Below are positions 5,406 through 8,412 of a stretch of DNA of 8,412 nt, piece by piece. Below the pieces are notes generated by a model that saw only the letters and a program-made list of their open reading frames with translations, did not search any database and was not told the DNA's origin. The stretch lies in contig JAICGL010000152.1 in NCBI GenBank assembly GCA_025923175.1, forward strand, positions 1 to 8,412. Reading direction: 5' to 3'. Source of the DNA: Acidimicrobiia bacterium (GTDB lineage Bacteria > Actinomycetota > Acidimicrobiia > IMCC26256 > BP-133). Position 1 is the first letter of the stretch. Each line of letters starts with the position of its first letter. The position numbers and the translations under genes were made by a program.

Positions 5406-6380
5406 TCATTGGCGCTCGGCCAGCTGGCGGGCGAAGTAGGTGAGCACGAAGTCGGCCCCGGCCCGGCGGATGGCCGTGACGTGTTCGAGGGTCACAGCGT
5501 CGCCGTCAATCCACCCGTTGGCCGCCGCCGCCTGGACCATGGAGTACTCGCCGCTCACGTGATACGCCGCCAGCGGCAGGTCGAAGGCGTCCCGCACGGT
5601 GGCGATCACGTCGAGGTAGGCGAGCGCCGGCTTGACCATGATCATGTCGGCGCCTTCGGCCACGTCGAGCGCCACCTCGGTGATGGCCTCCCGGGCGTTG
5701 CGAGCGTCCATCTGATAGGCCTTGCGGTCGCCGAACTTCGGAGCGCACTCGGCGGCGTCGCGGAAGGGACCGTAGAGCGCAGAGGCGTACTTGGCGGCGT
5801 AAGCCAGGATGGCGATGTCGGTGTGGCCCGAGCTGTCGAGGGCCGCCCGGATGGCGCCGACCTGCCCGTCCATCATGCCGCTGGGGGCCACGACGTCCAC
5901 GCCGGCCTCGGCTTGTGCCACGGCGATGGCGGCATAGCGCTCCAGCGTGGCGTCATTGTCGACCTCGCCGTCGGCCGTCAGGATCCCGCAGTGGCCGTGG
6001 TCGGTGTACTCGTCGAGGCAGTTGTCGGCCATGAGGACGAGCCGGTCGCCGACCTCGTCACGCAGGTTCTTGAGCGCCACCTGCACGACACCAGAGGGCG
6101 CGTCGCCGCCCGAGCCCCGGGCGTCTTTCGTGGCCGGCACGCCGAAGAGGATGACGGCCGGGACGCCGAGGTCGGCCAGCGCCCGCACTTCCTTGCGGAG
6201 GCTCTCCTGGGTGTGCTGGAGCACCCCCGGCATCGACGGGATCGGCTGCGGCTCGTCGATCCCTTCCTTCACGAACAGCGGAGCCACGAGGTCGTCGACC
6301 GAGAGCCGGGTCTCGGCCACCAATCGCCGGACCGCCGCCGTACGCCGTAGCCGCCGAGGACGCTGCTCGGGGAATCCCAC
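5406..6380 (-). CDS. hemB: Porphobilinogen synthase (5-aminolevulinate dehydratase)
   Basis: HemB condenses two 5-aminolevulinate molecules into porphobilinogen in the cytoplasm. The 324-residue length is normal for the family. The two active-site lysines are present: K197 (AYAAKYASALYGPF) and K250 (MIMVKPALAYLD). The metal region reads DNCLDEYTDHGHCG (119-132): compared with the zinc-type C-x-C...C it has C121 and C131 but D123 in place of the middle Cys, a mixed site between the zinc and magnesium types. The GTG start gives an N-terminus (MGFPEQRPRRLRR) that fits the family and is preferred although no Shine-Dalgarno sequence precedes it; the upstream bases are pyrimidine-rich. It lies 36 nt after hemC and 79 nt before hemL. 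Confidence 0.96.
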   Translation of the reverse strand: MGFPEQRPRRLRRTAAVRRLVAETRLSVDDLVAPLFVKEGIDEPQPIPSMPGVLQHTQESLRKEVRALADLGVPAVILFGVPATKDARGSGGDAPSGVVQVALKNLRDEVGDRLVLMADNCLDEYTDHGHCGILTADGEVDNDATLERYAAIAVAQAEAGVDVVAPSGMMDGQVGAIRAALDSSGHTDIAILAYAAKYASALYGPFRDAAECAPKFGDRKAYQMDARNAREAITEVALDVAEGADMIMVKPALAYLDVIATVRDAFDLPLAAYHVSGEYSMVQAAAANGWIDGDAVTLEHVTAIRRAGADFVLTYFARQLAERQ

Positions 6381-6416
6381 AAAAGAAGATGCTACTTCCG
6401 GTCAGCGACAGACGTT

Positions 6417-7298
6417 CTACGTCGAGAGGAGGTCGCGACCCCCCTGCTCCTCCAGCAGGAGGCGGGCTGCTTCCACCCCAGCCTCTTCGGGGTCGGGCCC
6501 CTCGTGGCGGGCTCGCAGGACGGTCTTGCCGTCGAGGGTGGCGAGCAGGACCTCAAGGGCCACTGTGCCGTCGTTTCGGGCTTCGGCCAGGGCGCCGCAG
6601 GGGAGGTCGCACCCACCGCCGAGTTGGCGGAGAAAGGCGCGCTCTGCGTCGACGGCGCGGTGGGCGGCCGCGTCGTCGATGGCGGCCAGCCGCGCCGCGG
6701 CTTCGGTGTCGTCGACGCGGCACTCGACGGCGAGGGCGCCCTGAGCGATCTGGGGCAGCATGACCGACGGCTCCAACACCTCGGTGGCATGCTCGCCCAT
6801 CCCCAGCCGTTCGAGCGCGGCCATGGCGACAACCACGGCGTCGAGGTCGGCCGCCCTCGCCACCCGGGTCTCAATGTTTCCCCGGATCGACTCGAAGCGG
6901 AGATCCGGCCGGAGCGCCGCCAACTGCGCCTGACGGCGGACCGACCCGGTTCCGATGCGGCCCTCGGCGGGGATATCCGCCAGTCGGGTGCCGACGAGGG
7001 CGTCACGGGGGTCCGCTCGTTCGGGCACGGCGGCCAGCACCAGACCGTCGGCCGTCTCCGAAGGCAGGTCCTTGGCCGAGTGGACGGCGAGGTCGGCCCG
7101 CCCTTCGAGGACGGCCTGCTGGACCTCTTTCACGAACACGCCCGTCCCGCCGATGGTCCAGATCGGGACGTCGGTGCGCTGGTCACCCGTCGTCGACACG
7201 ATGACGAGCTCGACGTCGCCCCCAAGAAGGGCGGCGACACGCTCTGCCTGCCATCGCGCCAGCCGGCTGCCCCGGGTGGCGATGCGCAGCGCTGCCAT
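6417..7298 (-). CDS. hemC: Hydroxymethylbilane synthase (porphobilinogen deaminase)
   Basis: HemC links four porphobilinogen units into hydroxymethylbilane in the cytoplasm. The 293-residue protein begins MAALRIATRGSRLARWQAE, typical of the family. The catalytic Asp lies in VHSAKDLP (D77), arginines that hold substrate and cofactor carboxylates occur in GTGSVRRQAQ and RGNIETR, and the cysteine that attaches the dipyrromethane cofactor is C230 in LGGGCDLPCG. A second cysteine four residues later (C234) is not part of the usual motif. The ATG start is 16 nt after the hemA stop; no Shine-Dalgarno sequence is visible, so translation may be coupled to hemA. hemD does not follow: the next gene is hemB, 36 nt on. 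Confidence 0.96.
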   Translation of the reverse strand: MAALRIATRGSRLARWQAERVAALLGGDVELVIVSTTGDQRTDVPIWTIGGTGVFVKEVQQAVLEGRADLAVHSAKDLPSETADGLVLAAVPERADPRDALVGTRLADIPAEGRIGTGSVRRQAQLAALRPDLRFESIRGNIETRVARAADLDAVVVAMAALERLGMGEHATEVLEPSVMLPQIAQGALAVECRVDDTEAAARLAAIDDAAAHRAVDAERAFLRQLGGGCDLPCGALAEARNDGTVALEVLLATLDGKTVLRARHEGPDPEEAGVEAARLLLEEQGGRDLLST

Positions 7299-7314
7299 CG
7301 TGGTCGACCGAGGC

Positions 7315-8412
7315 TTACGGCTCGAGGTCGAAGAGCGCGCTGAGGGCGTCGGCGTAGAGCTCGCCCCGCCCGCTCCCGGCCGCCTCCTTCACCCGCACCG
7401 TGGGCTCGTGCAGCAGCTTGGCGACGATCCCCCGGGTCAGCGCCTCGATGGCCTCGGCCGTCCTGGGGTCGACTGCCTCCAGCTTCGCCCGGAAACGCTC
7501 CAACTCAGCGAGACGGATGTCCTCCCCCCGCGACCGCAGCGCCGACACCAGCGGGGCAACCTCCCGGGCCGTCCGCTCCGTGCGGAGCCGCTCCAACTCG
7601 GCGGAGATGATCCGCCGCACCCGGGCCACCTCGCGCCGGCGCCGGTCCATGGAACTCTCGGCGAAGGTCTTGAGGTCGTCCATGTCGAGGAGGGTGACCC
7701 CGGGGACGTCGGCCACGCCGGGGTCGACGTCTCGGGGAACGGCGATGTCGACGATCAGCAGCGGCCGGCCGAAGCGGCGCTGCATGGCGACCTCGATCTC
7801 GTCCTGGGTGATGACGACCTCGTCGGCGCCGGTCGAGGTGAGCACGAGATCGGCGGCGACCAGCGCCTGCGGCAGCTGGTCGATCGGGATCGCTCGCCCG
7901 CCGACACGGGTCGCTACCTCGCTGGAGCGCTCCGTCCCCCGCCCCGCCACGACGACCTCGGCCACGCCCGACCCGGCCAGGGAGCGGGCCATGCCCTCCC
8001 CCATCTCGCCGGCGCCGAGCACGAGGACCCGCTGCTCCACCAGGGTGCCGAGCCGCTCGGCGGCGAGGGCCACGGCCGCCGACGACAGCGAGACCGCCCC
8101 CCGGCCGATGCCGGTCTCGGCCCGGGAACGCTTGCCGACCTCGATGGCGAAGCGGAACATCCGGCCCAGGTTGTGACTGGCGGTGCCCTCTTCCTCGGCC
8201 ACCCTGAGGGCGTCGCGCACCTGCCCGAGGATCTGCCCCTCGCCCAGGATCACGGAGTCGACGCCGGCGGCCACTCCGAACAGGTGGGCGATGGCGGCCT
8301 CGTCGTAGTAGCTGTAGATGTGCTCGGCCAGATCGGCGGCCTTCATGCCCGCCTGTTCGGCGAGGAACTCGCTGGCGTCGGCCACGCCAGGGTGGAACTT
8401 GGTGCAGAAGGC
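7315..8412 (-). CDS. hemA: Glutamyl-tRNA reductase; 5' partial
   Basis: HemA reduces glutamyl-tRNA(Glu) to glutamate-1-semialdehyde with NADPH, the first committed step of the C5 heme pathway. The last 365 residues are visible; the frame is open to the window end (AFCTKFHPGVADA...), so the start and the N-terminal catalytic cysteine motif lie outside. The GTG at 8383-8385 is internal to the family alignment and is not the start. Visible landmarks, counted from the window edge, are GEGQILGQV (57-65) of the catalytic domain, the NADPH-binding Rossmann motif GAGEMG (133-138), and a charged helical C-terminal dimerisation region over roughly the last 100 residues. It ends with TAA, 16 nt before hemC. 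Its presence with hemL shows that 5-aminolevulinate is made by the C5 route here, not by 5-aminolevulinate synthase. Confidence 0.95.
   Translation of the reverse strand, partial: AFCTKFHPGVADASEFLAEQAGMKAADLAEHIYSYYDEAAIAHLFGVAAGVDSVILGEGQILGQVRDALRVAEEEGTASHNLGRMFRFAIEVGKRSRAETGIGRGAVSLSSAAVALAAERLGTLVEQRVLVLGAGEMGEGMARSLAGSGVAEVVVAGRGTERSSEVATRVGGRAIPIDQLPQALVAADLVLTSTGADEVVITQDEIEVAMQRRFGRPLLIVDIAVPRDVDPGVADVPGVTLLDMDDLKTFAESSMDRRRREVARVRRIISAELERLRTERTAREVAPLVSALRSRGEDIRLAELERFRAKLEAVDPRTAEAIEALTRGIVAKLLHEPTVRVKEAAGSGRGELYADALSALFDLEP

Noticed and set aside
5295..6350. Long open frame on the + strand opposite hemB, and similar ones opposite hemC (6504-7343) and hemA (7400-8176)
   Set aside because: Each mirrors a conserved heme enzyme; the translations are low-complexity and lack recognisable domains.
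1..8412. CRISPR array, tRNA, rRNA, defence or biosynthetic island
   Set aside because: No regularly spaced repeats, cloverleaf or rRNA segments were seen, and nearly all bases belong to recognisable respiratory and heme genes.

Overview
The window looks like core respiratory and heme metabolism from a high-GC bacterium, most plausibly an actinobacterium. The evidence is GC-rich codon use, frequent GTG starts, a hemA-hemC-hemB-hemL cluster and a menaquinol-type cytochrome bc complex. I lean towards an Acidimicrobiia-like lineage, but that is an impression from the proteins and not a measured placement. Ten genes fill almost the whole window, and two of them (cytochrome b at base 1 and hemA at base 8412) run off the ends.

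Left half, + strand, 1-4036: one tightly packed operon for a quinol:cytochrome c oxidoreductase. The order is cytochrome b N-terminal half (b6-like, 5' end missing), cytochrome b C-terminal half (subunit IV-like, with a long Ala/Pro-rich extension), a Rieske iron-sulfur protein, a membrane-anchored diheme cytochrome c, an unrecognised 255-residue protein with three predicted membrane helices, and an unrecognised 46-residue single-helix protein. Gaps are 13-18 nt and each complete gene has a purine-rich Shine-Dalgarno sequence. Electrons should pass from menaquinol through hemes b and the Rieske cluster to the diheme c, then to an oxidase outside the window. The last two proteins are candidate accessory subunits.

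Right half, - strand, 4052-8412: four enzymes of the C5 route to heme, read from right to left: hemA (glutamyl-tRNA reductase, 5' end missing), hemC, hemB and hemL. HemA and HemL make 5-aminolevulinate, HemB makes porphobilinogen and HemC makes hydroxymethylbilane. hemD, often located between hemC and hemB in actinobacteria, is absent here. The hem genes lack clear Shine-Dalgarno sequences. The 79-nt hemB-hemL gap holds three perfect GC-rich inverted repeats and a G-quadruplex consensus.

The two operons converge with 15 nt between the stop codons, so genes that consume heme and genes that make it face each other. I see no mobile element, CRISPR array, tRNA or rRNA. The most unusual items are the duplicated motif in the cytochrome b extension, the two unrecognised membrane proteins, and the hairpin/G4 block in front of hemL.
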